DNA of 64,000 nucleotides from Streptococcus sp. CSL10205-OR2 (GCF_025660655.1 NZ_JAOTIN010000002.1:1-64000), one strand, 5' to 3'; positions 47,130-57,228 are shown, numbered from the stretch's first letter. Made by a program: numbers and translations. The notes: generated from the letters alone by a model not told the origin.

Positions 47130-48652
47130 TGCCTTTAATTGACACTTTTAATGAAAGATTTTCTGATTGGACAAATGCCCTAGTCGAGCATCTACAGCTC
47201 TCCTTGCTGGCTTTGTTAATCTCTGTTTTCATTGCCGTTCCTTTGGCAGTTTTGCTCGCAAAAAATAAGAAAATTTCAGAAATTGTTTTACACATTGCTG
47301 GGATTTTTCAAACTGTTCCGTCATTAGCTCTTTTAGGCTTATTTATTCCTTTTATGGGAATCGGAACAGTTCCTGCTGTGTCAACATTGATTATTTATTC
47401 CTTATTTCCCATCCTTCAAAATACAATTACAGCCTTAAGAGGTATTGATCCTAGCTTGAAAGAAGCAGCAACAGCTTTTGGGATGACACGTTGGGAGAAG
47501 CTAAAGAAGTTTGAAATTCCATTAAGCATGCCTGTCATTATGTCTGGTATTAGAACTTCCGCCGTTATGATTATTGGAACAGCAACACTTGCGGCTCTTA
47601 TAGGAGCTGGAGGATTAGGTTCATTTATCCTACTAGGTATTGATAGGAACAATACAAGTCTTATTTTAATCGGTGCATTGTCATCTGCCTTTTTAGCCAT
47701 TATTTTTAATCTTGTCCTAGGTTATTTAGAAAAAGCAAAATTAAGACGAATAATGACAGTCTTTATGGCTATGATTGTTGGATTAACCATCAGTTTTCTC
47801 CCACAATTACACATGATGCCTAATCAAAATCAAAAAGAACTTGTTATTGCTGGTAAATTAGGACCAGAACCAGAAATTCTCATTAATATGTATAAAGAAT
47901 TGATTGAAGACCAATCAGATATCAAGGTTACCTTAAAACCAAATTTTGGTAAAACAACCTTTTTATATGAAGCTTTAAAATCTGGCGATGTTGATATCTA
48001 TGTAGAATACACTGGAACTGTGACATCAAGTCTTCTAACAAATCCAGTTGATGTTTCAAATGATCCTCAAGAGGTTTATGAATTAGCAAAAACTAATATC
48101 TACAAGCAAGATAAATTAGTTTATTTGAAGCCAATGCTTTTCCAAAACACCTATGCCTTGGCTGTTACAAGAGAACTTGCCAATCAATATAATTTAAAAA
48201 CTATTTCTGATTTAAGTAAAGTCGCTCCAGAAGTGGTAGCAGGGTTCACATTAGAATTTAACGACCGTGAAGACGGCAATAAAGGGTTACAATCCTTATA
48301 TGGTCTCAATTTAAACGTTAAAACAATGGAACCTGCTCTTCGTTATCAAGCAATTTCATCAGGAGATATTCAAATCATGGATGCCTACTCAACAGACAGT
48401 GAAATCAAAGAGTTTGACCTTGTTCTTTTAGAAGATGACAAGCAACTTTTCCCTCCTTATCAAGGAGCACCACTGATGCGAGAAGATACTCTTAAAAAGT
48501 ATCCTGAAATTGAAGCCATTCTTGAAGAATTGTCTGGTAAAATAACTGAAGAAGAAATGAGTGAGATGAATTATCAGGTAAAATCTCAAGGAAAAGCTGC
48601 AAAAGACGTTGCACATGACTATCTCGTTAGTCATCAACTTATTTCGAAATAA
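47129..48652 (+). CDS. Fused permease/substrate-binding protein for glycine betaine/choline-type import
   Basis: A 507-residue fusion. Residues 1-205 form a BPD_transp_1-type permease with about five helices and the coupling motif [22 protein letters not shown] (in parts near 111-132). Residues 206-228 are a further helix that anchors the outer domain. Residues 235-507 form a QAT-binding domain (OpuAC-like), beginning [19 protein letters not shown] and containing [16 protein letters not shown]. This fused layout is common in streptococci and reduces the importer to two genes. Substrates may be choline, betaine or carnitine. Confidence 0.9.
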   Translation: MPLIDTFNERFSDWTNALVEHLQLSLLALLISVFIAVPLAVLLAKNKKISEIVLHIAGIFQTVPSLALLGLFIPFMGIGTVPAVSTLIIYSLFPILQNTITALRGIDPSLKEAATAFGMTRWEKLKKFEIPLSMPVIMSGIRTSAVMIIGTATLAALIGAGGLGSFILLGIDRNNTSLILIGALSSAFLAIIFNLVLGYLEKAKLRRIMTVFMAMIVGLTISFLPQLHMMPNQNQKELVIAGKLGPEPEILINMYKELIEDQSDIKVTLKPNFGKTTFLYEALKSGDVDIYVEYTGTVTSSLLTNPVDVSNDPQEVYELAKTNIYKQDKLVYLKPMLFQNTYALAVTRELANQYNLKTISDLSKVAPEVVAGFTLEFNDREDGNKGLQSLYGLNLNVKTMEPALRYQAISSGDIQIMDAYSTDSEIKEFDLVLLEDDKQLFPPYQGAPLMREDTLKKYPEIEAILEELSGKITEEEMSEMNYQVKSQGKAAKDVAHDYLVSHQLISK

Positions 48653-48718
48653 AAAACTAGAGTAAAAACAGTCTCCTTAAAACGATTATAAGTTGACTCT
48701 AAAGACTATAAAAATACG

Positions 48719-48748
48719 AAGCTAAGAAAACTTCTCTTAGCTTTTTTT
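48719..48748 (+). terminator. Terminator after the fused importer gene
   Basis: Stem AAGCTAAGA / TCTTAGCTT (48719-48727 with 48734-48742) followed by T. Confidence 0.8.
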
Positions 48749-48829
48749 GTCTTTATTAATGGTTATAAAAATGGTAAACTAGAAAAACAAAAATATAACG
48801 TCATCTAGAGAGTAGTGGTAAACAAAAAA

Positions 48830-49990
48830 ATGCTTAAAAAACGTCGAAAAGAGTATTTTAGTTATTTTCTTATGTATAACTTTTATTTTTTAGCCTGGTC
48901 TTTATTTTCGACCTTAATCTCAGTTTATCTTTTAAATATTGGTTTTAGACCTAGTCAAGTTTCAATGGTTGTGTCTATGTCTTTTTTGGCATCCATGGTC
49001 GGTCAGCCTATTATTGGTTATCTTAATGACCGCTACAATAACAAAAAAGTGATTTTAACCTTGTTTTTCTTGTCAATATTTGGAGGCATAGGCATGCTTT
49101 TGACAAAAAATATTTGGTTAATCACTCTTTGTTATAGTTGGGTTTTACTCACTTTAAATGGTAATAGCCCTGCTCTTGAACATATTGCTGCCACAGGTCA
49201 GTTTCCTTATGGACGTATTCGAATTTGGGGAACTATTGGTTTTGCGACAGGAGCACAATTAGCTGGTTTTTTATATGATCATATTGCGCCAAAAGCCATT
49301 TTTATAGCTTTTCTTATTGGTATTGTTCTTTCTTTTATTGGTGTTCTTGGCATACCCATTTCTGAGAAACACAAGAACGATGATATCTCCAAAAAAGTAA
49401 GTCCATTGCTACTTTTTAAGAATCAAACCTTCATCTATTATTTACTTGTTTCTGCCCTCATTTCTGGAGTTATGATGTCTGGCCATACCTTTGTTCCTGC
49501 ACTTTTACAAAATAGTGGCTTATCTGTTGGTCATGCATCGTCTGTTGTGGCTATTGCAGTGATTTGTGAAGCACCATTAATCTTTTTTTCTTACTCTTTT
49601 ATGGACAAATATAAAAGTAAAACCCTTCTTTTTCTGCCTGTTCTCTTATTTACGCTGCAGTATACTGTGTATGCCTTTGATAGTAGTATTTTTTTAAAAA
49701 TTATTGTCACCTTGTTAGCAAAACACACGGGTTCCATGTTGTTTATCATGGTTAATCTTAAAATCATTTCCTCCTTAGTTGATAGAAAAATTATTATTAC
49801 AGCATTAGCAGTAGCACAAACGATGTTAAGCCTATCATCTATCGTTTTTCAAAATATTATCGGTTTTATTTTAGATCACTTTAGTTATGAAATGATGTCA
49901 TGGTTTTTAGTAGTCACACTAATTTTAGCCATACTATTGATTAGACTAATCCCCTTACCAGATGGTAAAGAACAACAATTATTTAGTTAA
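48830..49990 (+). CDS. MFS transporter (sugar/efflux type)
   Basis: A 386-residue major-facilitator protein with about 12 transmembrane helices. The loop between helices 2 and 3 is GYLNDRYNNKKV, the MFS A-motif (G-x-x-x-D-R-x-x-x-R/K-K). PYGRIRIWGTIGFATGA near residue 117 resembles the LacY/MFS_1-like group. The start is uncertain: a GTG at 48815 or an ATG at 48830, neither with a good ribosome-binding site; the ATG gives MLKKRRKEYFSYFLMYN, a family-like start. Substrate unknown. Confidence 0.85.
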   Translation: MLKKRRKEYFSYFLMYNFYFLAWSLFSTLISVYLLNIGFRPSQVSMVVSMSFLASMVGQPIIGYLNDRYNNKKVILTLFFLSIFGGIGMLLTKNIWLITLCYSWVLLTLNGNSPALEHIAATGQFPYGRIRIWGTIGFATGAQLAGFLYDHIAPKAIFIAFLIGIVLSFIGVLGIPISEKHKNDDISKKVSPLLLFKNQTFIYYLLVSALISGVMMSGHTFVPALLQNSGLSVGHASSVVAIAVICEAPLIFFSYSFMDKYKSKTLLFLPVLLFTLQYTVYAFDSSIFLKIIVTLLAKHTGSMLFIMVNLKIISSLVDRKIIITALAVAQTMLSLSSIVFQNIIGFILDHFSYEMMSWFLVVTLILAILLIRLIPLPDGKEQQLFS

Positions 49991-50021
49991 AAAACTCTTA
50001 GATTTTTCTGAGAGTTTTTTA
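49989..50021 (+). terminator. Terminator after the first MFS gene
   Basis: Stem AAAAAACTCT / AGAGTTTTTT (49989-49998 with 50011-50020) with inner AGA/TCT pairing. Confidence 0.75.
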
Positions 50022-50050
50022 TTAAGTATATATTTAATTTTAAATAAGTA

Positions 50051-50099
50051 TTGACTTAATATTATTATAATGATATTATTTAGTTAAACAATTGTTTAA
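50051..50099 (+). promoter_or_regulatory. Promoter and palindromic operator of the MFS-regulator pair
   Basis: TTGACT (50051-50056), 17 bp, TATTAT (50074-50079), then a perfect 16-bp palindrome TTAAACAATTGTTTAA (50084-50099) over the expected transcription start. It is the probable binding site of the ArsR-like regulator encoded as the second gene. Confidence 0.6.
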
Positions 50100-50128
50100 T
50101 GTTTTTATATAATATTAAAGGAGTACTT

Positions 50129-51376
50129 ATGAAAAAAGTTTTTCGTAATTCATTATTCATGTTAAGCTTTCTTTCAGACATGATTTCAAATTTTGGTGAT
50201 ATTCTTTATTACTATGCCCTTATGAATTATGTTCTTTTAATTCCTGAAACAAAAATAGCAGTAGCACTTGTCAGTATTTCAGAAACTTTACCGATAATCA
50301 CTGGCTTTGTTATGGGGATTTATGCTGATAAAACTAAAAATAAAGTTGATACGATTTTGTACACACTGATTTTTAGATTTTTCTTATATGCAGTAGTTGG
50401 TATCTTGATGGGCTTTCAACCTGCTCTTTGGATAGTCATTATTGCTATTCTTATCAATCTTTTTTCAGATGTTTCAGGTCAATATGAAAATGGTTTGTTT
50501 ACCCCACTTAGTCTAAGAATTGTTTCAGATGATGATAGAGAAGCAGCGATTAGTTTTAGACAGGCAGCAGGTTCTGCTTTATCAATTATTTTACAACCAA
50601 CAGGTGCAGTATTAATCACTTGGTTGAGTTTCCAACAGTTAGCCTTTGCTAACGCAGGGACCTTTGCCTTAGCTGGACTGATTATCTATAGTATTCGTAC
50701 AAAATTACAAGGACTGTTAATGGAAAAACCCATAGAAATAACAACTCCTGAATCAAATCAGTCAATTTTTAAAAGCATGAAAGAAAATATTCTTTTAATC
50801 TTTCAGGAATTGAAAAAAATTCCTGAAGTTAAATTTTCTATGGTGATTGCACCAATTTTTAACGGTCTATTTAGCATTCTGGGTGTTGTTGTTCTTTTGT
50901 TAATCAATCAAGATGCTAATTTTGTCATTCTTAACGTACCAACAACCATTATGGCATTACCTCTTGCCTTTACGTTAGGAACAATTATTGGTAGTTTTTT
51001 AGCACCTAATGTGTTTAAAAATATCTCACTAATAAAAATGATTTTCATCATTGCTTTTTTCCCACCAATTATCTTTTTATGTTTGCTTTGGCACAATAGT
51101 TATGTCTTTATGACGTTTATATTAATCATGGCGATACTATCAGCTGTCATTAACCCTAAGATGTCCGCAAAATTAATGAATAGTCTTCCTGAAGATAAGA
51201 TTGCTAGTCTGATGTCAGGGATTGGTTCTTATTTTCAATTAGGAACAATTGCAGCTAGACTCTTAATTTCAGCCTTAGTCATCGTTTTACCTCTTAATCT
51301 CATTTTAATAACCTTTTTAGTAGGTTCTATTCTATTACTCATCTATACCATTTATAAAGCAAGGAGTTTAAAATGA
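50129..51376 (+). CDS. MFS transporter (drug-efflux-like)
   Basis: A 415-residue membrane protein with about 12 helices, starting MKKVFRNSLFMLSFLSDMISNFGDILYY (in parts). The A-motif region is GIYADKTKNKVDT (near 60-72). It resembles the MFS_3/enterobactin-exporter-like group of Firmicute efflux pumps. The ATG at 50129 has AAAGGAG 7 nt upstream; a frame that starts at 50099 lies within the operator and is not used. It overlaps the ArsR-like regulator by 4 nt, the typical layout of a self-regulated efflux system. Confidence 0.87.
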   Translation: MKKVFRNSLFMLSFLSDMISNFGDILYYYALMNYVLLIPETKIAVALVSISETLPIITGFVMGIYADKTKNKVDTILYTLIFRFFLYAVVGILMGFQPALWIVIIAILINLFSDVSGQYENGLFTPLSLRIVSDDDREAAISFRQAAGSALSIILQPTGAVLITWLSFQQLAFANAGTFALAGLIIYSIRTKLQGLLMEKPIEITTPESNQSIFKSMKENILLIFQELKKIPEVKFSMVIAPIFNGLFSILGVVVLLLINQDANFVILNVPTTIMALPLAFTLGTIIGSFLAPNVFKNISLIKMIFIIAFFPPIIFLCLLWHNSYVFMTFILIMAILSAVINPKMSAKLMNSLPEDKIASLMSGIGSYFQLGTIAARLLISALVIVLPLNLILITFLVGSILLLIYTIYKARSLK

Positions 51377-52425
51377 CAATAAAACAAAGTAACGACCACC
51401 AAAGTATGATTTTAGAATTTTTAATAGCACCTGTTTTTTTCAATTCACCTTTTGAAGATTATCTTGTTGATATGACTAGTAAACAAAAAGAAATATTGTT
51501 AGACACGTTACCAGATACCGATCAACTAATAGAACTTTTTTCAAAGTATCAAGAACAAATAAAGCAATTTTATCTAGCTATTCCCTATAATAGTTCAATT
51601 ACTTCGGCCTTTTATTTTTATCTTCTTAATCAAAAGAAAGATCCAAAGACGATAAAAGAAGTAGTGGCTTTATTTAAAAAACTAAGTGAAGAAGAAGTCA
51701 AATATGTTTTGTCTTTATTAATTAGTAATGATTTTTCAGAAACAAGTGAAAAAGAATTTAACTATATCACTGCAATTGAAACATCTGATTTAAAAGCCGA
51801 TGAAAAATGGTATTGGCTGCAAGCCTTTAAGCATCCTAAAGAATTTATGACTGGTCTTTGTGACTTAATCCTTACCTTTCAACCAATCTATCAACCCTTT
51901 TATCAAAAATATCAAAAAGAAAGAGAAGAGTTTGCCAAAAGATTTGATGTTAAAAAAACATATTTAAAGATTCCTAATATTTCTAAAGAATTTATTACAA
52001 ATTTACTTGATTCGCCCTATAAAATTTTCTTTTTAAGTCCTTATTTAATACGATTGTCAATTACTAAGATATCTTCATTAGTTAATGTTCCCTATTTAAT
52101 CATTGCTTCAAGTAGAATTAATGAGATTTATGACGCCAATGATAAGCTTGATAATGAGGATTTGACTTCAGTTTTAAAAATTATGAGTGATGTTACCAGA
52201 TACGAGATTTTTGCCGCTTTAACTAAGCCAGATATTAAGATTAAAACCATTGCAGAAAATCTTGGAATAACAAGTTCTGCGGTGACTTTTCACACGCAAA
52301 AATTAGTCAATTCGAAACTCTTAACCATCAACAAATCAGATGATAATGTTAAGTATAATCTCAATAAAGAATTATTAAAAGATGTTATTAAGAAACTAGA
52401 AAATGACTTATTAAATGACAATTAA
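51373..52425 (+). CDS. ArsR-like winged-helix regulator with large N-terminal domain
   Basis: A 350-residue protein. Only the last 85 or so residues are a winged helix: LKIMSDVTRYEIFAAL, IAENLGITSSAVTFHTQKLV, then the wing NKSDDNVKYNL. This matches ArsR-type regulators. Residues 1-265 form an unrecognised helical domain rich in aromatic and charged residues, which probably senses a ligand. Translational coupling (ATGA) to the efflux gene and the palindromic operator at 50084-50099 suggest it represses its own operon. The large sensor domain is unlike the usual 100-residue ArsR. Confidence 0.8.
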   Translation: MTIKQSNDHQSMILEFLIAPVFFNSPFEDYLVDMTSKQKEILLDTLPDTDQLIELFSKYQEQIKQFYLAIPYNSSITSAFYFYLLNQKKDPKTIKEVVALFKKLSEEEVKYVLSLLISNDFSETSEKEFNYITAIETSDLKADEKWYWLQAFKHPKEFMTGLCDLILTFQPIYQPFYQKYQKEREEFAKRFDVKKTYLKIPNISKEFITNLLDSPYKIFFLSPYLIRLSITKISSLVNVPYLIIASSRINEIYDANDKLDNEDLTSVLKIMSDVTRYEIFAALTKPDIKIKTIAENLGITSSAVTFHTQKLVNSKLLTINKSDDNVKYNLNKELLKDVIKKLENDLLNDN

Positions 52426-52454
52426 AAAGGTTGAGAAGTTGCTCAACCTTTTCG
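52425..52454. terminator. Bidirectional terminator between ArsR-like gene and tautomerase
   Basis: Stem AAAAGGTTGAG / CTCAACCTTTT (52425-52435 with 52442-52452), directly after the regulator stop and overlapping the end of the convergent tautomerase gene. Confidence 0.8.
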
Positions 52455-52628
52455 TTTGATTTCACCATGAGGAAAGTAACTTCCCTCAACCATGTCGTTG
52501 ATAAAGACATGAATATCCTCTTTAGGTGCCTTAGTATGCTTTGAAACAATATCAGCAACATCACGCGCCAAATCAATTTTTTGCTGTTCTGAACGTCCTT
52601 CAAATAGATCAATTTTTACAAATGGCAT
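52443..52628 (-). CDS. 4-oxalocrotonate tautomerase family protein
   Basis: A 61-residue tautomerase subunit beginning MPFVKIDLFEGRSEQQK. Pro2, which becomes the N-terminal catalytic proline after Met removal, is present, and HVFINDMVEGSYFPHGE follows the family pattern. The start at 52628 has AAAGGAG on the minus strand; longer frames upstream have no such site. The physiological substrate is unknown, as for most streptococcal members. Monocistronic. Confidence 0.93.
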   Translation of the reverse strand: MPFVKIDLFEGRSEQQKIDLARDVADIVSKHTKAPKEDIHVFINDMVEGSYFPHGEIKRKG

Positions 52629-52787
52629 AATGGACTCCTTTATACTTTGATAATGACATTCTAACATAAATAAGAAAAAGAATATAATAAAAATTTGTTT
52701 TAAGCGGTTTTAATAACAATTAAAATATGCTAAGATAGAGTAATAAAAATTGATTTCATAGATTTTAAAAATTTTTAAGGAAAAGAA

Positions 52788-53687
52788 ATGTCTAAAAAAA
52801 CATTATTTGGAGCTAGTTTTGACCAATCAAAAAAAATAGTAACTGAAGATATTTTAACTGAGGATGGTGCCGGTATTGGTGTCTTATCGTCAATGAGTTT
52901 TTGGCGAAAATGTTTGGCTTTTGTCGTATTAGCATTAGTCTTTATTGGATATTTTATTGGAATTGCGTTTCCTGAAGGAATGTTAAATGCTCCTAATGAA
53001 GATATTAAAATCATTTCACAATCAACCGCTCATTTAATGGGCGTTATCGGAATACCTATGCGTCCAATTATTGAGCTATTTATGTACAGTTTTGTAGCAT
53101 TAGTTTTTATTAATTTCATTCCAAAATTAAATTATGCCCATCAACTTGTTTATGGTTGGCTGACTATGATTTTTTTTGCTATTTTTGGGCTTTTTTCTGT
53201 TCTACCATTGGCAACAGCTCTTACACTTGGTGCCTTTGGTTCTTTAGCATTTATATTACAAGTTCTAATCATTATCTATTTTGGAACATTGAAAATAAGG
53301 TCAACAATTTCTAATATCAAAGGTCAACTTTATCACCACAAACAACCCGCTAAGGATTGGATGACATTATTACAAACCCTTATCAAAAAGTATGGTGGTT
53401 TTCTGCTCTTATTATCGATTTTAAATCGCTGGTTTTTCCACTTCGGAGACATCAATAAAGGTGGTTTTGAATTATTTAGCTTGATTTATGGTTGGATATT
53501 CCTATTCTTTTCAATTGGCTATATTTTAATGTTACAATTTATAATCAAACATATAGTGACAGTTTTTTATTTCTTTAAATACCGAAACGAATATCGCACT
53601 TACTTTAAGATTCCCAATGAAATTTGGTATGGTAAATTACGTGGCAAACTAAAAAATAAATTAAAAAACAAAAGGAGAACAAAATGA
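52788..53687 (+). CDS. Multi-pass membrane protein of unknown function, paired with DUF4176 protein
   Basis: 299 residues. A hydrophilic N-terminus (1-40, MSKKTLFGASFDQSKK) is followed by about six transmembrane segments near 43-62, 92-112, 120-142, 147-168, 205-225 and 235-262. The tail is strongly basic (RGKLKNKLKNKRRTK). I do not recognise a family. It overlaps the DUF4176 gene by 4 nt. DUF4176 proteins often lie in T7SS/LXG loci, so this may be a T7SS-accessory membrane protein, but that is inference. Confidence 0.75.
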   Translation: MSKKTLFGASFDQSKKIVTEDILTEDGAGIGVLSSMSFWRKCLAFVVLALVFIGYFIGIAFPEGMLNAPNEDIKIISQSTAHLMGVIGIPMRPIIELFMYSFVALVFINFIPKLNYAHQLVYGWLTMIFFAIFGLFSVLPLATALTLGAFGSLAFILQVLIIIYFGTLKIRSTISNIKGQLYHHKQPAKDWMTLLQTLIKKYGGFLLLLSILNRWFFHFGDINKGGFELFSLIYGWIFLFFSIGYILMLQFIIKHIVTVFYFFKYRNEYRTYFKIPNEIWYGKLRGKLKNKLKNKRRTK

Positions 53688-53974
53688 CAGAATTATTACC
53701 TCTAGGAACAATTGTTTACTTACAAGACTCAACAACAAAAGTCATGATTATTGGAAGAGGTCCAGAGTTTAATTTAGACGGTGAAGAAGTTTACAGTGAT
53801 TATGCGGGAGTTGTCTATCCAGAAGGGATTAATCCTGAGGATTCTATCTTTTTTAATCAAGAAAACATTGAAAAAGTCGTTTTTGAAGGTTTTAAAGACG
53901 AAGAAGAAGATGAGTATTTAACAGAGTATAAAGAGTGGGAAAATGAACTAACTGTCAAAAAAGCAAAAATGTAA
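53684..53974 (+). CDS. DUF4176 domain-containing protein
   Basis: A 96-residue acidic cytoplasmic protein beginning MTELLPLGTIVYLQDSTTK, then VMIIGRGPEF and YSDYAGVVYPEGI. The LLPLGTIVYL...VMIIGRG core with a following DYxGVxYPEG is the DUF4176 pattern. Such genes are found in or near type VII secretion loci of streptococci and enterococci. The function is unknown. It is translationally coupled to the membrane protein before it and followed by a terminator. Confidence 0.8.
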   Translation: MTELLPLGTIVYLQDSTTKVMIIGRGPEFNLDGEEVYSDYAGVVYPEGINPEDSIFFNQENIEKVVFEGFKDEEEDEYLTEYKEWENELTVKKAKM

Positions 53975-53980
53975 GTATCT

Positions 53981-54004
53981 AAACCGGTTTATCACCGGTT
54001 TTTA
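53981..54004 (+). terminator. Terminator after the DUF4176 gene
   Basis: Stem AAACCGGT / ACCGGTTT (53981-53988 with 53994-54001) then T. It is GC-rich for this genome. Confidence 0.8.
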
Positions 54005-54135
54005 TTATGATTTCTCAATGCTATTAAAATTTATCTTCGACAATCAAAATTCTTTATAGTTACTAAAGATTTACATGAATAGTTGCTAGAAATATGTTAA
54101 AATAGTAAGGACATTAAAAATAGGAGAAGGATATT

Positions 54136-54705
54136 TTGGCACAGTTATATTATAAATACGGAACAATGAATTCTGGCAAGACCATTGAGATCTTAAAAGT
54201 GGCTCATAACTATGAAGAACAAGGGAAACCCGTGGTTATCATGACCAGTGCACTTGATACTAGGGATGGTTTTGGCGTTGTTTCTAGTCGGATTGGCATG
54301 AAAAGAACGGCCATTCCTATTTCTGATGATATGGATGTTTTTTCTTATATCGCTAACCTAGAGGTCAAGCCTTACTGTGTTTTGATTGATGAATCTCAAT
54401 TTTTAACTAAAAGAAATGTTTATGACTTAGCCAAAGTTGTTGATGAACTAGATGTTCCGGTAATGGCATTTGGTCTAAAAAATGATTTTCGAAATGAGCT
54501 CTTTGAAGGATCTAAATACTTGCTTTTAATGGCTGATAAGATTGAAGAGATTAAAACCATTTGTCAATTTTGTAGTAAAAAAGCAACCATGGTCTTAAGA
54601 ACGGTTCAAGGAAAACCTGTCTATCAAGGAGAACAAATCCAAATCGGTGGCAATGAAACCTACATCCCCGTTTGTCGTAAACACTACTTTAACCCAGAAC
54701 AATAA
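54136..54705 (+). CDS. tdk: Thymidine kinase
   Basis: Salvage kinase of 189 residues. The P-loop GTMNSGKT lies near 9-16, the catalytic DESQF near 88-92, and a zinc ribbon is formed by CQFC near 145 and VCRKH near 181. The start is TTG at 54136, set by a GGAGAAGG site and by match with S. pyogenes Tdk ([16 protein letters not shown]). It is followed after 16 nt by prfA; tdk-prfA-prmC is a conserved streptococcal operon. Confidence 0.96.
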   Translation: MAQLYYKYGTMNSGKTIEILKVAHNYEEQGKPVVIMTSALDTRDGFGVVSSRIGMKRTAIPISDDMDVFSYIANLEVKPYCVLIDESQFLTKRNVYDLAKVVDELDVPVMAFGLKNDFRNELFEGSKYLLLMADKIEEIKTICQFCSKKATMVLRTVQGKPVYQGEQIQIGGNETYIPVCRKHYFNPEQ

Positions 54706-54721
54706 AAAGGAATCACATATT

Positions 54722-55801
54722 ATGAACATTTATGATCAGTTAGAATCGGTTGAAAACCGCTATGAAGAACTAGGAGAACTCTTGAGTGACCCAGAAGTTG
54801 TTAGTAACACTAAACGATTTATGGAACTCTCAAAAGAAGAAGCTAGTTTACGCGACACAGTCGCAACATACAAGGAGTATAAAGACGTTCTCCAAGCCAT
54901 TACGGATGCTGAAGAGATGATTAAAGACTCTGGAGGCGATGCTGACATTGAAGAAATGGCCAAAGAAGAATTAAAAGAGTCAAAAGCTCAAAAAGAGGAG
55001 CTTGAAGAAAGGCTTAAAATTCTTCTTTTACCAAAAGATCCTAATGATGATAAAAATATTATCTTAGAAATTAGAGGAGCTGCTGGTGGTGATGAGGCTG
55101 CTTTATTTGCAGGTGATCTTTTAACCATGTACCAAAAGTATGCAGAAGGCCAAGGCTGGCAGTTTGAAGTAATGGAAGCCAGCACCAACGGTGTTGGTGG
55201 TTTAAAAGAAGTGATTGCTATGGTATCAGGCCAGTCAGTCTACTCTAAGTTAAAATATGAAAGTGGTGCTCACCGTGTCCAACGTGTTCCTGTGACTGAA
55301 AGTCAAGGACGTGTTCATACTTCAACCGCGACGGTTCTTGTTATGCCAGAAGTGGAAGATGTGGAGTATGAAATTGATCCAAATGATCTTCGAATTGATA
55401 TTTACCATGCCTCAGGTGCTGGTGGACAAAACGTCAATAAGGTAGCCACTGCTGTTCGTATTGTCCATTTACCAACCAATATCAAAATTGAAATGCAAGA
55501 AGAGCGTACGCAGCAAAAAAATAGAGACAAAGCGATGAAAATTATTAGAGCAAGAGTGGCTGACCACTTTGCTCAAATTGCTCAAGACGAACAAGATGCT
55601 GAACGCAAATCAACCATTGGTACTGGTGATCGCTCTGAACGCATCAGAACCTATAATTTCCCTCAAAATCGTGTGACAGATCATCGTATCGGTTTAACCT
55701 TACAAAAACTAGATACTATTTTAGCCGGAAAACTTGATGAAGTGGTAGATGCTCTTGTTTTATATGATCAAACTAAGAAATTAGAAGAGTTAAACAACTA
55801 A
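54722..55801 (+). CDS. prfA: Peptide chain release factor 1
   Basis: Reads UAA and UAG stop codons. In 359 residues the stop-codon recognition tripeptide Pro-Val-Thr lies in [12 protein letters not shown] (near 190), and the catalytic GGQ lies in [15 protein letters not shown] (near 234). The methylated Gln of GGQ is the substrate of PrmC, encoded next. The ATG at 54722 gives the family start [17 protein letters not shown]; a frame that begins inside tdk is a read-through. The stop overlaps the prmC start by one base. Confidence 0.97.
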   Translation: MNIYDQLESVENRYEELGELLSDPEVVSNTKRFMELSKEEASLRDTVATYKEYKDVLQAITDAEEMIKDSGGDADIEEMAKEELKESKAQKEELEERLKILLLPKDPNDDKNIILEIRGAAGGDEAALFAGDLLTMYQKYAEGQGWQFEVMEASTNGVGGLKEVIAMVSGQSVYSKLKYESGAHRVQRVPVTESQGRVHTSTATVLVMPEVEDVEYEIDPNDLRIDIYHASGAGGQNVNKVATAVRIVHLPTNIKIEMQEERTQQKNRDKAMKIIRARVADHFAQIAQDEQDAERKSTIGTGDRSERIRTYNFPQNRVTDHRIGLTLQKLDTILAGKLDEVVDALVLYDQTKKLEELNN

Positions 55802-56631
55802 TGAATTACGCTCAAATCTTTTCACAACTCGAAACAGAAATTGAAGAAACAGGTGCCGAAAAAGAAGCCTTAGAATATGTTTTTTTAGTTAAAAAGAATT
55901 GGTCAAAAACAGATTTTATTTTAAAACAAAATGAGTCTGTTCCACAAAAAGACTATCAATTATTATTAGAAATTACTAATCAACTAAAAGGCCATTATCC
56001 TGCACAATATCTTGTGGGTGAGGTTGATTTTTATGATACTTGTCTTCAAGTTGATGAACGTGTTTTGATTCCAAGACCCGAAACGGAAGAGTTGGTAGAC
56101 TTGATTTTAAAAGAAAATCTTGAAAATGACTTAAGCGTTCTTGACATTGGAACTGGAAGTGGCGCGATTGCGATTGCACTTGCGAAAAAGAAGCCATCCT
56201 GGTCTGTTTCAGCTTCAGATATCTCTCAAGAAGCTCTTGTTTTAGCTAAGGAAAATGCAAAACAAAATCGTGTCAAGATAAATTTTTACTTATCAAATGT
56301 TTTTGATGCTATTGATGAAAAATTTGATATTATTATTTCTAATCCACCTTACATTGCAAACTCTGATAGTGACGAAGTTGATAAAAACGTTATTTTATAT
56401 GAACCCCATAATGCATTATTTGCTGATAATAATGGATTAGCCATCTATGAACAAATCGCTAATGAAAGTAAAAATCATCTCAAGCAAAACGGCAAAATTT
56501 ACCTAGAAATTGGGTATAAACAAGGGGAGTTGGTAAAAGAACTATTTCAAGCTTCTTTTCCAAACAAAACCACTTGTATTTTAAAGGATGCCTTTGGACT
56601 TGATAGAATGGTGGTGATTGCAGATGACTAG
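55801..56631 (+). CDS. prmC: Release-factor glutamine N5-methyltransferase
   Basis: Methylates the GGQ glutamine of RF1 and RF2. In 276 residues the SAM loop is VLDIGTGSGAIAIALA (near 116-131), and the catalytic NPPY lies in IIISNPPYIA (near 180-184). IPRPETEELVD near 98 is also diagnostic. It starts on the prfA stop codon (TAATG). It overlaps the Sua5-type gene by 8 nt. Confidence 0.97.
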   Translation: MNYAQIFSQLETEIEETGAEKEALEYVFLVKKNWSKTDFILKQNESVPQKDYQLLLEITNQLKGHYPAQYLVGEVDFYDTCLQVDERVLIPRPETEELVDLILKENLENDLSVLDIGTGSGAIAIALAKKKPSWSVSASDISQEALVLAKENAKQNRVKINFYLSNVFDAIDEKFDIIISNPPYIANSDSDEVDKNVILYEPHNALFADNNGLAIYEQIANESKNHLKQNGKIYLEIGYKQGELVKELFQASFPNKTTCILKDAFGLDRMVVIADD

Positions 56632-57217
56632 TGTATCAGAGATTTTAAAAAATGGTGGGGCAGTTGTTTTACCGACAGAAACAGTTTACGGACTATTTGC
56701 TAAAGCATTTGATAAAACAGCTGTAGATAAGGTCTATCAACTCAAACAAAGACCCTTAGACAAAGCTTTAAATCTCAATATTTCTTCTTATGAGGAAATG
56801 ATTAGCTATTCAAGTAATCAGCCAAAGTATCTTAAAAAATTATACGATTGTTTTTTACCTGGTCCACTAACTATTATTTTAGAAGCTAACGATAAGGTTC
56901 CTGAATGGCTTAATTCTGGAATGAAGACCATTGGTTTTCGAGTTCCAAAACACCCTTTAACCCTTCAATTTATTAGAGAACATGGGCCCTTGATTGGTCC
57001 GTCCGCAAATATTTCTGGTAAAAAAAGTGGTGTTTATTTTGATGATATTATGGTATCATTTAATGGTAGGGTCTCTGGCATTAAAGATGATGCTTTTTTA
57101 ACAGGATATGATTCAACGATTCTTGATTTATCCGGTGAAAAAGCAAAAATTTTACGTCAAGGTACTATCACAAAAACAGATATTTTGTCATGTCTACCAG
57201 AAATGACATTTGAATAA
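56624..57217 (+). CDS. L-threonylcarbamoyladenylate synthase (Sua5/YwlC/TsaC)
   Basis: Makes threonylcarbamoyl-AMP for t6A37 tRNA modification. The YrdC domain shows [17 protein letters not shown] (near 12-28), [12 protein letters not shown] (near 39-50), GPLTIIL and [13 protein letters not shown]. The 197 residues cover only the YrdC domain plus a short tail and lack the Sua5 C-terminal domain; the streptococcal form is short. The ATG at 56624 overlaps prmC; a TTG two codons earlier is less likely. Confidence 0.93.
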   Translation: MTSVSEILKNGGAVVLPTETVYGLFAKAFDKTAVDKVYQLKQRPLDKALNLNISSYEEMISYSSNQPKYLKKLYDCFLPGPLTIILEANDKVPEWLNSGMKTIGFRVPKHPLTLQFIREHGPLIGPSANISGKKSGVYFDDIMVSFNGRVSGIKDDAFLTGYDSTILDLSGEKAKILRQGTITKTDILSCLPEMTFE

Positions 57218-57228
57218 AAGGAGAAGTT

